A DNA stretch of 64,000 nucleotides, taken from Halorubrum xinjiangense. Its GTDB lineage: Archaea; Halobacteriota; Halobacteria; Halobacteriales; Haloferacaceae. Positions within the stretch are counted from its first letter, which is position 1, and each line of letters opens with the position of its first letter. The notes beneath the pieces were generated by a model that was not told the DNA's origin, did not search any database, and saw only the letters and a program-made list of their open reading frames with translations. This document shows positions 33,825-43,308 of the stretch, piece after piece. The position numbers were made by a program, and so were the translations under genes. The stretch spans positions 1 through 64,000 of the forward strand of contig NZ_FNBO01000008.1 in NCBI RefSeq assembly GCF_900102375.1, given 5' to 3'.

Positions 33825-36128
33825 CTATAGGTCCGGGACCGTCATGTGGAATCCGCCGTCGCGGGCCTCGACGAGACACAGGTGGTACCCCTGCTTGCGC
33901 GAGAGCTTCACGAAGCTCGCCCGCTTCGACCGGCTGAACAGGCCGCCGCCGACCGCGTCGCTCGCGGTCTCTAAGGCGCCGGGCTCGAAGAAGCTCTCCG
34001 TCACCGCGAACGCCCCCGCGAACGTCTCGTTCGACTCGGCGATGTCGCGCCCGTTCTCGACGAGCGACTCCAGCGTCCCCTCTGCCGTGGGGTCCCGGCT
34101 GTCGTTCAGGTCGGCGACGAACAGCGGGTGACCCATCCGGTCGCGCAACACGAGGTCGAACGCCCGCTGCTCGCGGACCTCCTCGCCGCCCTCGCGGAGC
34201 TCGACGGACACCGTGCCACCGATCTCGGCGCGGTCGATCTCCGGCAGCGCGTCGTAGAGGTCGCGGAGCGTCCCCTCGTTGCCGGTGCCGCGGACTTCGA
34301 ACGGGAGGTCCTCGACGAGCCACCGGGCGAAGCCGTACTCGATTGTGTCCTCGAGGAACTCCGCGAACGGTCGCCCGTCGACCGCGAGGCCCTCCGTCTC
34401 GAAGCTCGTGTGGTGTTCGACCCGGAGGTTCTCGCGGAGCGCCTCGCGGTCGGCGCTCCCCTCGTGGGCGTCGGCCAACGTCACGCCCTCCTTCGACTCG
34501 TACCTGATGAACAGGTTCGTCCCGTTGCGCGCCTCCCCCGGCGTGAGCGTCCGCTCCGCGTCCGGGAGCCGCTCTTTGGCTTCAGACAGCTCGCGGCGGA
34601 GTCGGTCGCGCTCCGATCGGAGGTCGTCGACCTCGGTCTCGAGGCGGTCGACCTCGGCTGCCAGCTCGTCGCGCTCCGCCTCGACCTCGTCGCGCTCGGC
34701 CGCCAGCCGGTCGCGTTCGTCCGCGAGCGACTGCCGCTCCGTCTCGGTCTCCTCTAAGGCCGCCTCGAGCTTCCGGAGTCGCTCGGGCTTGCCGCCGCGC
34801 TGCGCGTCGCGCGCCTCGCGCTTCGAGACCGCCGACGGCGTCGATGCCGACCCGCCGGTGGAACGCGGTGACGGCGAGCCGCCGCTCGCGGGCGACTCGC
34901 TCCGCTCGGCCCCGCGTCGGTCGTCTGCCGACCGGGAGCGCCGCGCCGACCCCGCGCCCCGGTCGTCGTCCGCTCTCGGTTCTCCGCTCGCCTGCGAGGG
35001 GTCGAGCGCCGGGATCGACTTCTGCTCTCTCCACTCGGCCTCCTCCGAGAAGACGTCCTCGTCGCCCGGTGCGTCGCCGCGATCCGAGTCGGGGCCGTCC
35101 GCGTCGCCGGCGGCCGCGGCGGACGAGGCGTCGGACTCCGGCGGCGGCCGTCGAACGCGCTCGGAGCCGGGCGACCCCCGAGCGTCTCCGTCGGCGGACT
35201 CGACGTCCCCGATCTGAACCCCGCTGCGTGGCTGCGGCTCGTCGTCTCCCGAGGCGTCCTCGCTCGAATCGACGTCCGGCCGTCCGTCCGCGGACGCGCT
35301 CGCGTCGACGCTCGCCGGCTCGTCGCGTCGGGCCGACGCCGCCGAGTCGTCGTCTCGACTGCGGTCCGGCGCGCGGTCGACCGCGGCCGCGGGCTCGGCG
35401 GCGTCGTCTCCGTCCGTTCCGTCGTCGCCGCCCGTTTCCGCCTCGATCCCTTCGGACTCCGTCTCGTCGGTCGCGCCGGCGGCGGTGCCCTCGTCGCGCG
35501 CGCCGTCCGCGTCGGTGGTGGCGTCCGCGTCGGCGGCGGCGTCCGCATCGCCCGCGCCGTCCGCACCGTCCCCGCCGGCCACGGCGTCGCCATCCGGGAG
35601 CGGCCGGACATCGAGGTCGACCTCGTACACCGTGTAGATGCCGACCTCGTCCGCGGCGAGTTCGAAGGCGTCGTCCCCGGTCTCCAGCCGTCGGGCGTTG
35701 CCGACGTACGCCGCCGCCATCGACTCGCCGCCCGTGTACGCGACGTAGTAGTCGCCGGAGAGGACGTTCTCCGACAGCTCGATGTAGCCGGTGAACCCGC
35801 CCTGCGAGAGCTTGCGGTCGGCCTCGTTCAGCGGCGTGTCGTTGGTGTAGTACTTCGCCCGCGGCTCGCCGCCGATCTCCTGCATCGCGAAAAGCACGGG
35901 GAGCGCGTCGTCCGGGGCCCGGTAGACCGTCCCGGAGGCGTCGGCGAAGGCGTCGAGCGTCGCGTCCACGACGCCGACGACGCGTCCGTCGACGAGGAAC
36001 AGCCACCCGGTCCCGTCGGTTGCCGCGCCGGAGAACCCGCTGTCGACGATCCGCCGGAGTCCCGCGAACCCGCCGGAAAACGAGCGGTCGTCCCACTCGG
36101 TGATCGCTTCCCTTCGCTGTGCGTCCAT
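33825..36128 (-). CDS. Large mosaic haloarchaeal protein with acidic linker and coiled coil
   Basis: This 767-residue protein has an N-terminal globular domain (about 1-180, starting MDAQRREAITEWDDRSFSGG and containing AKYYTNDTPLNEADRKLSQG and SGDYYVAYTGG), a long disordered linker rich in Asp, Ala, Gly and Ser (about 180-480), a coiled coil of Glu/Arg heptads (about 480-545) and a C-terminal globular domain (about 560-767). I recall such proteins as a haloarchaea-only family (DUF7527), not checked. The function is unknown; two conserved ends joined by a disordered rod suggest a scaffold or tether. The start at 36128 was chosen because the longer frame is basic. Confidence 0.85.
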   Translation of the reverse strand: MDAQRREAITEWDDRSFSGGFAGLRRIVDSGFSGAATDGTGWLFLVDGRVVGVVDATLDAFADASGTVYRAPDDALPVLFAMQEIGGEPRAKYYTNDTPLNEADRKLSQGGFTGYIELSENVLSGDYYVAYTGGESMAAAYVGNARRLETGDDAFELAADEVGIYTVYEVDLDVRPLPDGDAVAGGDGADGAGDADAAADADATTDADGARDEGTAAGATDETESEGIEAETGGDDGTDGDDAAEPAAAVDRAPDRSRDDDSAASARRDEPASVDASASADGRPDVDSSEDASGDDEPQPRSGVQIGDVESADGDARGSPGSERVRRPPPESDASSAAAAGDADGPDSDRGDAPGDEDVFSEEAEWREQKSIPALDPSQASGEPRADDDRGAGSARRSRSADDRRGAERSESPASGGSPSPRSTGGSASTPSAVSKREARDAQRGGKPERLRKLEAALEETETERQSLADERDRLAAERDEVEAERDELAAEVDRLETEVDDLRSERDRLRRELSEAKERLPDAERTLTPGEARNGTNLFIRYESKEGVTLADAHEGSADREALRENLRVEHHTSFETEGLAVDGRPFAEFLEDTIEYGFARWLVEDLPFEVRGTGNEGTLRDLYDALPEIDRAEIGGTVSVELREGGEEVREQRAFDLVLRDRMGHPLFVADLNDSRDPTAEGTLESLVENGRDIAESNETFAGAFAVTESFFEPGALETASDAVGGGLFSRSKRASFVKLSRKQGYHLCLVEARDGGFHMTVPDL

Positions 36129-36287
36129 CCTTGCGTTTACGTCGCCAACACCGACCCAAATACCTTCCGGAGCGTGAGACGGCCGTCTGACGCCGCGATT
36201 CGCCCTTCGAACCCGTTGACGGCGGTCCATCGACCGGCTCCTGACCCGGCCGCGACCCGGATCGGCGCGCCCGGCGAGTCGGTCCGA

Positions 36288-36761
36288 TCAGCGCTCGCCG
36301 ACGGCGGCGATCGCCTCCCGTCCGAGGTCGACGACGTCGTCCGGGAGGTCGCTCGCCGCCAGCTCCTCCGGGGTGTACCAGCGCCAGCGCGTCGGGTCGA
36401 CCTCGTCATCGCCGTCCGGGTCGATCTCCCGGGAGCCGACGTGGGCGTAGTAGAGGTGGTCGACGTGCTGGTGGCCCACGGACCCGTCCTCGTGGACGTT
36501 GATGTCGTGGAGCATGAGGTGGGCCGGCTCCGGGAGGCCGCGGGTGTTCGGTCCGGTGATCGGCGACTCGTCGGCGAGCAGCTCCGGCGTCAGCCCCGTC
36601 TCCTCGCGGACCTCGCGGCGCGCGGCCTCGTGCGGGAGCTCGTCGCGGTCGACGTGGCCCCCGGGCGGCAGTCGGATGCCGAGCCGCTCGTGGTCGTGAA
36701 GCGCCGTCGCCCCGTCGTTGACGATGTAGGTCGTCGCCGTGAAGTGGCGCGTCGTCTCCAT
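36288..36761 (-). CDS. Nudix hydrolase
   Basis: A 157-residue pyrophosphohydrolase. The Nudix box runs from GGHVDRDELPHEAARREV to REETGL (about 34-57) and fits G-x5-E-x7-REVxEExGL. The substrate is a nucleoside diphosphate derivative that cannot be identified. It precedes the TFB gene region on the same strand, 136 bp away. Confidence 0.93.
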   Translation of the reverse strand: METTRHFTATTYIVNDGATALHDHERLGIRLPPGGHVDRDELPHEAARREVREETGLTPELLADESPITGPNTRGLPEPAHLMLHDINVHEDGSVGHQHVDHLYYAHVGSREIDPDGDDEVDPTRWRWYTPEELAASDLPDDVVDLGREAIAAVGER

Positions 36762-36897
36762 GTCCGGGGGTGGCGGCGCGTCGACTTCGCGGTTTCGGCT
36801 CGCGACGCGGAAACGAAGAATGGAAAAATCGTCCGATACGGCGGCGGAAGGCAGAGCGAACGCCGAACGCCACGACGTCTGAGGGCGGGAGAGCGAG

Positions 36898-37875
36898 TTA
36901 GTTCAGTGCGACGGAGTCCTCGGCCTCGAGGAGCTCGTGGTACCGATTCCGGATGGTGACCTCGCTGATGTTCGCGACGTCGCTGACCTCGCTCTGGGTA
37001 ACCTTCTCGTTGACGAGCAGCGAGGCGGCGTAGACGGCGGCGGCGGCGAGCCCGACCGGCGACTTCCCGGAGTGGATCCCCTGCTGTTTCGCCGTGTCGA
37101 GGAGGCTGCGGGCGCGGCGCTCAGCCTCGTCGGAGAGGCCGAGGTCGGAGGCGAACCGCGGGACGTAGCTCTCGGGGTCGGCGGGCTGGATCTCCAGCTT
37201 CAGCTCGCGGACCACGTAGCGGTACGTCCGGGCGATCTCGTCTTTCTCGACCCGGGAGACGCCGGCGATCTCGTCGAGGCTGCGCGGCGTCCCCGCCTGC
37301 CGGGCCGCGGCGTACAGCGACGCCGTCGAGACACCCTCGATGGAGCGGCCGGGCAGCAGGTCCTCGTCGAGCGCGCGGCGGTAGATGACGGAGGCGGTCT
37401 CGCGGACGTTGTCCGGGAGGCCGAGCGCGGAGGCCATCCGGTCGATCTCGCCGAGCGCCTGCTTGAGGTTGCGCTCCTTGGAGTCGCGGGTGCGGAACCG
37501 CTCGTTCCACGTGCGCAGCCGCTGCATCTTCTCGCGCTGGCGGCTAGACAGCGACTTGCCGTAGGCGTCTTTGTCCTGCCAGCCGATGTTCGTCGAGAGC
37601 CCCTTGTCGTGCATCATGTTCGTCGTCGGGGCGCCGACGCGCGACTTGCTGTCCTTCTCTTTGGAGTCGAACGCGCGCCACTCCGGCCCGCGGTCGATCT
37701 CGTCCTCCTCGACGACGAGCCCGCAGTCGACGCAGACGGTCTCGCCGTGTTCGGTGTCGGTCGCGAGCTGGCCGCCGCACTCCGGGCACCGCAGCTCTTC
37801 CTCTTCGGTTTCCGACTCTGTCTCGCTCTCGTCGTCGACGGTCTCTGTCGTGTACGTTCGAAGGTTCTCGCTCAT
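36898..37875 (-). CDS. tfb: Transcription initiation factor IIB
   Basis: The 325-residue general transcription factor has an acidic N-terminal segment, a zinc ribbon with CPEC (30-33) and CVDC (48-51), a B-finger/linker (about 60-120) and two cyclin-like repeats (about 125-215 and 225-315), ending with the recognition helix around SEVTIRNRYHELLE. TFB bridges TBP and RNA polymerase at promoters. Haloarchaea often carry several paralogues; which one this is cannot be said. Its ATG overlaps by four bases the stop of a 64-codon upstream frame. Confidence 0.96.
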   Translation of the reverse strand: MSENLRTYTTETVDDESETESETEEEELRCPECGGQLATDTEHGETVCVDCGLVVEEDEIDRGPEWRAFDSKEKDSKSRVGAPTTNMMHDKGLSTNIGWQDKDAYGKSLSSRQREKMQRLRTWNERFRTRDSKERNLKQALGEIDRMASALGLPDNVRETASVIYRRALDEDLLPGRSIEGVSTASLYAAARQAGTPRSLDEIAGVSRVEKDEIARTYRYVVRELKLEIQPADPESYVPRFASDLGLSDEAERRARSLLDTAKQQGIHSGKSPVGLAAAAVYAASLLVNEKVTQSEVSDVANISEVTIRNRYHELLEAEDSVALN

Positions 37876-38332
37876 TGGTTTGATGCTGGAGGGAAAGACG
37901 GAACCGAGGGACGAATCTCGGTGTTTTCCTCACCTTCGGGTAAGTGACCCAAATACTTAAATGTTCGCGTGTTTGGCATCGCTGAGGCACGCCCGAAAAC
38001 AGCGTGTAGAACCCTGTAAAACTCGGTATTTTCGAGGGGTCGAGCGGAAGCAGCTCGAGAGCGCAATTCGCGGTCGATGAGCGGGGTATAATATATATGC
38101 GTTTCGCGGCGGGTCGGCCGGCGCCCGAAGCGACCGAGCGATCAGTCAGCCTGCGGTCGCCGTCGCCGCAATCGCCCCGCCGAAGTAGCCGACGACTACG
38201 CAGATCTCGGTCACTAGCAGCAGGGTCAAGTCGATGTCCTGACCCGCGGTGACGCTGGTCGTCGGCGGGAGACACCCTACCCGCGTGTTCCGCGAGGACA
38301 ACCGCTTTGAGCGTCGCGCGAGCAAGGCGTGT
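37876..38332. other. Spacer between tfb and the M24 peptidase gene
   Basis: This 457-bp gap holds two AT-rich promoter-like boxes: CCCAAATACTTAAATG (about 37949-37964), which on the minus strand is a TATA about 75-90 bp before tfb, and GTATAATATATATG (about 38084-38097). A minus-strand 64-codon frame with a TTG start (38066-37872) begins about 20-30 bp from the second box and ends overlapping the tfb ATG. A hydrophobic minus-strand frame ending at 38146 was seen but has no good start. Confidence 0.5.
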
Positions 38333-39520
38333 ATGAACCGAACGCGACTCGACGACCGCCTCGCCGACCTCGACGCGGACGGCTACCTCCTCGACGCCTC
38401 GCAGGAGGACGCCAACCAGCTGTACCTCTCCGGGTTCACCGGCCCCGACCCGTTTCTCACGCTGTACGCCGACGGCGAGGTCCACCTCCTCGTCAGCGGG
38501 CTGGAGTACGGCCGCGCGACGACCGAGGCGGCGGCCGACACGGTGCAACGCCACGCCGACTACGACTACGAGTACGGCGGCCGCGAGGAGCGCAACGACA
38601 TGTACGCCGCGTTCGTCCGCGAGAAGGGCGTCGACTCCGTCTCGATGCCGCCGCGCGGGCCGGTCGGCACCGCGGACGCCCTCCGCGAGCGCGAGATCGA
38701 CGTCTTCGTCGACGGCGACGACCGGCTTCAGGAGGTCCGCGCGGTGAAGACCGACGAGGAGATCGACGCGATCCGCGAGGCCCAGAAGGCGAACGAGGCC
38801 GCCATGCGGGCCGCCGAGGAGCTGATCGCCGGCGCGGAGGTGGCCGGCGAGGACGCCCCGGCTGACGGCGACGTCGAGCCCGGCGTCCTGCTCCGCGACG
38901 GCGAGCCGCTCACGAGCGAGCGGGTGACAGAAGAGATAGAGGTGACGCTGCTGCGCCACGGCTGTGCGCTCGACGAGACGATCGTCGCCGGCGGCGCGCA
39001 GGCGGCGGACCCCCACGACCGCGGCTCCGGTCCCCTGCGAGCGAACGAGGCGGTAATCGTCGACATCTTCCCGCGCTCGAAGGCGACGAAGTACAACGCC
39101 GACATGACGCGGACGTTCTGCGTCGGCGAGCCGGGCGAGATCCTCCGCGAGTGGTACGACCTCACCGAGCGCGCGCTGGAGGCCGCGCTCGACGCCGTCG
39201 AGCCGGGCGCGACCGGCGAGGACGTCCACGCCGCCGCCTGCGAGGTGTACGAGTCGGCCGGCGAGCCCACCTTCCGCACCGACCCCGAGACGGAGACCGG
39301 GTTTATCCACTCCACCGGGCACGGCATCGGGCTCGACGTCCACGAGTCGCCGCGGCTCGCGAGCGGGGGCGAGGAGCTGGAGCCGGGTCACGTGATCACC
39401 GTCGAGCCCGGCCTCTACGACCCCGAGGTGGGCGGCGTCCGGATCGAGGACCTCGTCGTGGTCACCGAGGACGGCTACGATAACCTCACCGACTACCCGG
39501 TCCGGTTCGCGGCCGAGTAG
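38333..39520 (+). CDS. M24-family metallopeptidase (Xaa-Pro aminopeptidase/dipeptidase type)
   Basis: A 395-residue pita-bread-fold enzyme that removes an N-terminal residue before proline. The two-metal site is visible: the Asp pair in VIVDIFPRSKATKYNADMTR, His in HSTGHGIGLDVHE, and the Glu pair in TVEPGLYD and RIEDLVVV. The N-terminal third (1-160) is the creatinase-type domain. The ATG at 38333 was preferred to the frame upstream, which is basic. It is followed after 67 bp by an MFS carrier. Confidence 0.94.
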   Translation: MNRTRLDDRLADLDADGYLLDASQEDANQLYLSGFTGPDPFLTLYADGEVHLLVSGLEYGRATTEAAADTVQRHADYDYEYGGREERNDMYAAFVREKGVDSVSMPPRGPVGTADALREREIDVFVDGDDRLQEVRAVKTDEEIDAIREAQKANEAAMRAAEELIAGAEVAGEDAPADGDVEPGVLLRDGEPLTSERVTEEIEVTLLRHGCALDETIVAGGAQAADPHDRGSGPLRANEAVIVDIFPRSKATKYNADMTRTFCVGEPGEILREWYDLTERALEAALDAVEPGATGEDVHAAACEVYESAGEPTFRTDPETETGFIHSTGHGIGLDVHESPRLASGGEELEPGHVITVEPGLYDPEVGGVRIEDLVVVTEDGYDNLTDYPVRFAAE

Positions 39521-39587
39521 GTCTCTGACCGGTCTGTCCCGGCGAGTCCCCGGCCCGTCTGACCGCGATCGGAAGCCGCTTTGACCC

Positions 39588-40790
39588 GTGTCGGAAACGC
39601 CGACCGTGAACTGGCGGTACGAACACACGGCGCTCGCGCTCTGTACGCTCGCGTTCACCGGAACGATGGTGGCGCGGCTGGTCGTCAGCCCGCTTGTCCC
39701 GGAGATCACGACGCAGTTCGGCGTCACCAACGGGACCGTCGGGCTCGCGCTCAGCGGGATGTGGCTCACGTACGCGCTGGCGCAGTTCCCCTCCGGCGTC
39801 CTCGGCGACCGCTACGGCGAGCGCCGCGTCATCCTCGTCGCGGTTGGCGCCACCGCGGTTGCGTCGGTGCTCCTCGCCGCGTCGCCCTCGATCCTCGCGT
39901 TCGGGCTGTTCGCGGCCGCGCTCGGCGTCGGGGCGGGGCTCCACTACTCGGTCGCGACGACGTTCCTCACGCGGCAGTTCGACGACACCGGCCGCGCCAT
40001 CGGCGTCCACGTCGCGGGCGGCCCGATCGCCGGGCTCGCCGCGCCGCCCGCCGCGGCGCTGGTCGGGTCCCGGTACGGGTGGCGCGCCGGCGTCCTCCTC
40101 GGGGCGGCCGTCGCGGTGCCCGTGTTCGCCCTGTTCGCGTGGCGGGTTCGACCGACCGAGCCGCTGCGGCCGGACCAGCCGATGGGCGAGCGGTTCGCGC
40201 TCGGCCCGCTCGCCGAGCTGCTCTTGCGGCCGGAGATCCTCTACACGACCGCGCTGGCGACGATGGGCGCGTTCACGTGGCAGGCGACCGCCTCCTTCCT
40301 CCCGACGTTCTTGGAGGTCGGGGGCGGCCTGTCGAGCGCGCTGTCGGCGCTCCTGTTCTCGGTGTACTTCCTCGTCCACGGCGCGACCCAGCCGGTAACC
40401 GGGTCGATCTCCGACCGAATCGGCCGCGACGCGACCGCGATGGCGACGATGGGCGCCGGCGTCGTCGGCTACGGGGCCCTCGTCGCGGTCGCGACGCTCG
40501 ACCTCGGCCTGCCGGTCACGGTCGGGGCCGTCGGCCTCGTCGGCCTCGCGATGTCGTGGGGCGCGCCGATCCAGTCGCGGTTCATGGACCTCCTGTCCGA
40601 CGACGAGCGCGGCGCCGGCTTCGGGCTCGTCCGGACCGCGTACATGGTGACCGGCGCCTCCGGCAGCGTCGTGGTCGGCGCGGTCTCCGACGCCGCCGGG
40701 TGGGCGGTCGCGTTCGGGCTGCTCGCCTGCGTGATGGCGCTGGGACTGGCGACGCTCACGACGAACCGACTGCTCGGATCGGGGTACTGA
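39588..40790 (+). CDS. Major facilitator superfamily transporter
   Basis: The 400-residue protein has twelve hydrophobic segments and the MFS loop motif GDRYGERRV between helices 2 and 3, with a repeat SDRIGRDATA in the second half. It starts at GTG (39588). The substrate is not known. It lies 67 bp downstream of the M24 peptidase on the same strand and may be cotranscribed with it. Confidence 0.9.
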   Translation: MSETPTVNWRYEHTALALCTLAFTGTMVARLVVSPLVPEITTQFGVTNGTVGLALSGMWLTYALAQFPSGVLGDRYGERRVILVAVGATAVASVLLAASPSILAFGLFAAALGVGAGLHYSVATTFLTRQFDDTGRAIGVHVAGGPIAGLAAPPAAALVGSRYGWRAGVLLGAAVAVPVFALFAWRVRPTEPLRPDQPMGERFALGPLAELLLRPEILYTTALATMGAFTWQATASFLPTFLEVGGGLSSALSALLFSVYFLVHGATQPVTGSISDRIGRDATAMATMGAGVVGYGALVAVATLDLGLPVTVGAVGLVGLAMSWGAPIQSRFMDLLSDDERGAGFGLVRTAYMVTGASGSVVVGAVSDAAGWAVAFGLLACVMALGLATLTTNRLLGSGY

Positions 40791-40953
40791 GCCGTCACGG
40801 GCGGAACGGCCGACTCGGCAGTGGGTTGCGGGTCCCGATCTGCCGCCAGGTTCTACCGGCCTGAACGGCGATTTGACCCGCTGGGAGACATGATTTGGGC
40901 GACAAGTAAGCAGCTATTTACGTACGGGTGCGACATATTATAATAGAACTTAC

Positions 40954-42072
40954 ATGAACAGACGATACATTCTTGCTAGCGCCGCGGCTGCATCGATTTC
41001 TCTCGCTGGTTGTAGTGGTTCGGCTCCTGATGAATCGACGTCACCGAACGGCTCTGGGGACGGGTCCAACACCGAGGAGGACGAAGACGGCTCGGAGACC
41101 CAGAGTGAGGAGTCCGAGGACTCGACTCCGAGCCTGGGGGAGTTCGCGTATCCGACCGGAACCGACCGAAGCGGCGTCGACGCCGGAGAGCTGTTCAACA
41201 CACACGAATCGACCCTGGTCGATGCCGGATCGCTGACGCTCGATCAGGAGCGGGTCGACATCTTCGACGGCAACGAGTTCTCGCGGACGCTAACGAACGA
41301 GTTCGAGGCCAACAACATCTCGGTCGGCCTGACGGAGGACGGCGAGACCGAGCAGTTCTGGTCGCCGGCCGACGAGGATGTGGCGTACGTCAGGCTGGAG
41401 TCCGGGTTCGATCAGGCGTACCGAGTGGACGAGCGGGCGCCGCCGGCGGCCGAGGTGACCGGTCTGAACGAGTTTAATCGGTACCTCACCGAGGTCGAGT
41501 GGGGAGAGGCGACGGAGGTCGTCGAGGTCGCGGACGGGTACGGCGTCACCTACGAGTCCGTCGGCTACTCGGACCGCCTGAGTTTCGGGGAGATGGAGGA
41601 GTTCGACGCGGCGATAACCGTCTCCGAGTCCGGATACGTGAGCGACTTGGAATACGCCCAGACGGAGGACCGGAACGGCGACACCGTGGAGATCGACGCC
41701 GAGTCCGCGGTGATGGCGGTCGGTGAGACGACCGTCGAGGAGCCCGACTGGGCCGAGACGGCGCGGGAGGAGGGCGTCCGGTTCGACGTCACGTTCACCG
41801 ACGACGGCACGGCGTTCCGACTCGAACTGACGAACGGCGACGAGGTCTCGACGGAGGCGCGAGTTCGACTTCGAGACGGCCGAGGAAGCGCCAGCCGCAA
41901 CCTCTCACAAGCGCTCTCGGTCGGTGACGTGCTGTTCGTCGGCCTCTCCGAGACCGGGGACCTGGTGACCGACTCGGACGGGGCACCCGAGGGAGCGCGA
42001 GGGCTGACGGGGGATATTCGTCTCACGGTTCGCACGATGTTCCCGCTCCTGACGCATACGCGACGACCGTAG
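40954..42072 (+). CDS. Haloarchaeal lipoprotein of unknown function
   Basis: This 372-residue protein has a signal peptide MNRRYILASAAAASISLAGC with a lipobox LAGC, so Cys20 would be lipidated after Tat- or Sec-type export. A Ser/Glu/Asp-rich linker (about 22-60) follows and the rest is beta-rich. I recall it as resembling the haloarchaeal DUF7537 lipoproteins, not checked. The AT-rich DNA just before the ATG (ATATTATAAT, about 40936-40945) is too close to be the TATA; an element further upstream near 40915 is more likely. Confidence 0.85.
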   Translation: MNRRYILASAAAASISLAGCSGSAPDESTSPNGSGDGSNTEEDEDGSETQSEESEDSTPSLGEFAYPTGTDRSGVDAGELFNTHESTLVDAGSLTLDQERVDIFDGNEFSRTLTNEFEANNISVGLTEDGETEQFWSPADEDVAYVRLESGFDQAYRVDERAPPAAEVTGLNEFNRYLTEVEWGEATEVVEVADGYGVTYESVGYSDRLSFGEMEEFDAAITVSESGYVSDLEYAQTEDRNGDTVEIDAESAVMAVGETTVEEPDWAETAREEGVRFDVTFTDDGTAFRLELTNGDEVSTEARVRLRDGRGSASRNLSQALSVGDVLFVGLSETGDLVTDSDGAPEGARGLTGDIRLTVRTMFPLLTHTRRP

Positions 42073-42114
42073 CGCGAACGGGATTCCTCCTCGACGGCGT
42101 TCCCGCGAGACGCG

Positions 42115-42123
42115 AAAAAAAAA
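42115..42123 (-). terminator. T9 run downstream of the 78-residue gene
   Basis: The plus strand has nine A residues, giving a T9 run on the minus strand 25 bp past the stop at 42148. Haloarchaeal 3' ends are commonly T-rich. Confidence 0.5.
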
Positions 42124-42147
42124 TGAGCTCGGACTCGGTGAGGTCGA

Positions 42148-42384
42148 CTACAGCCGGTCGTCTTCGATGCTGCCCGGGTCCTCCGCGGTGTCGAACATGT
42201 TGTTCTCGGCGCCGTCGAGCATCTCGTCGCGGGGGTCGTCGTCGACGACGGTCACGTTGTACGCCTCGATGCCGGACGCGATGAGGTCTTCGGCGGCCTG
42301 CTCCTCGGAGACGAACTCCTCGTCCGCCAGCTGCTGAAACTCCGCGTACACGTCGTCCGAGAGGTTCAGCTCGAAAGTGGGCAT
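42148..42384 (-). CDS. Small CopG-like haloarchaeal protein
   Basis: The 78-residue acidic protein starts with a beta-strand and two helices (MPTFELNLSDDVYAEFQQLADEEFVSEEQAAEDLI) that resemble a ribbon-helix-helix DNA-binding fold, then an Asp-rich tail. No toxin or partner gene is adjacent. It is convergent with the lipoprotein gene. Confidence 0.7.
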   Translation of the reverse strand: MPTFELNLSDDVYAEFQQLADEEFVSEEQAAEDLIASGIEAYNVTVVDDDPRDEMLDGAENNMFDTAEDPGSIEDDRL

Positions 42385-42607
42385 ACCCCTCGTTCCGACC
42401 GGACGCTTTTAAATCGTTCCCTCCCAGAGGTGACCGCTCGGATCGAACCTGTCCCGACGCGGACTGCTCCGAGGGGCCCGACGGCCGGATCGCGTCGTCT
42501 GAGCCCCGGCAAGCCGACGCCTCTATGCCGCCCTGTCCGCGATCACCGGCGGCGCCCCGAACATCTGCGGGGTCAGGAGTACCCCGACGGGGCGCCGTTT
42601 CACGCGT

Positions 42608-43288
42608 ATGCCCGGCTTTCCGTCCCCCTTCGGCTCCGACGACGGCGACCTGTTCGACGGCTACGACGAGTTCGTCGAAGACGACCTCCCGCGCCCGGGG
42701 CGGTTCCTCGACGGCCACGACGCCCTCACGGGCGCGGACCACCTCGCCTTTCACCGGCTCACCCGCGACTGCTTCGAGGAGCGGAAGGTGTACGACATGA
42801 CGTTCAACTACAACCTCGCGCGGCTAAACCTAGACACTCGCCACGGCAGCGCCGGCTTCCGATACGCCGTCGAGCGGGGCGACGCCACCGACGCGGTCGA
42901 CCCCGCCGAGGCGATTGAGGCCGCCGACGCGATCGACCCCGCCGACGTCGACGGTGACGCCGTCGCCGGTAGCGGCGTCGACCGCGTCCTCCGCGCGGAG
43001 TTCACCCCGACGACGGCGTTCTGTCCGCAGACGCACACGCTGACGATCGGCGCCTTCCGCGCGTGGAACGGCCTCTCAGACCGCCACGAGTACGACTTCG
43101 TCCGGGTCCGCGCGGCCCCGATGCACAACCAGAGCGAGGCGGTGAATGACCGGCTCGCGGAGCTGGAGGCGGCGTACCTCGAAACGGGCGACGTGGAGGA
43201 GGAACCGAACGACGGCGTCGGAGCCGTCGCGACGGAGGGGAAGACAAACGCCGGCGGGCCGAGCGGCTCGGCCGACGCGCCTTTTTAA
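42608..43288 (+). CDS. Conserved haloarchaeal protein with an FCPQTH cysteine loop
   Basis: The 226-residue acidic protein has no firm family assignment. Residues about 40-80 (HLAFHRLTRDCFEERKVYDM) are helical. A segment near 135-155, FTPTTAFCPQTHTLTIGAFR, resembles the Cys loop of MIP18/DUF59 proteins involved in iron-sulfur cluster assembly, but the preceding DUF59 signature is absent, so this is only a hint. An Asp/Ala-rich insert (about 90-120) and a disordered tail are typical of halophile proteins. It is convergent with the CDP-alcohol phosphotransferase gene. Confidence 0.75.
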   Translation: MPGFPSPFGSDDGDLFDGYDEFVEDDLPRPGRFLDGHDALTGADHLAFHRLTRDCFEERKVYDMTFNYNLARLNLDTRHGSAGFRYAVERGDATDAVDPAEAIEAADAIDPADVDGDAVAGSGVDRVLRAEFTPTTAFCPQTHTLTIGAFRAWNGLSDRHEYDFVRVRAAPMHNQSEAVNDRLAELEAAYLETGDVEEEPNDGVGAVATEGKTNAGGPSGSADAPF

Positions 43289-43292
43289 AAAG
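43281..43292. terminator. Bidirectional CTTTTTAAAAAG terminator
   Basis: A perfect 12-base palindrome CTTTTTAAAAAG includes the TAA stop of the gene on the plus strand and lies 17 bp past the stop of the minus-strand gene at 43309. It gives a T5 run in both directions. Confidence 0.65.
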
Positions 43293-43308
43293 CGACCCCG
43301 CGGACCGC

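Noticed and set aside
38146-38301. Hydrophobic minus-strand frame of about 51 codons
   Set aside because: It has a plausible membrane segment but only TTG starts, no promoter or motif; not supported enough to call.
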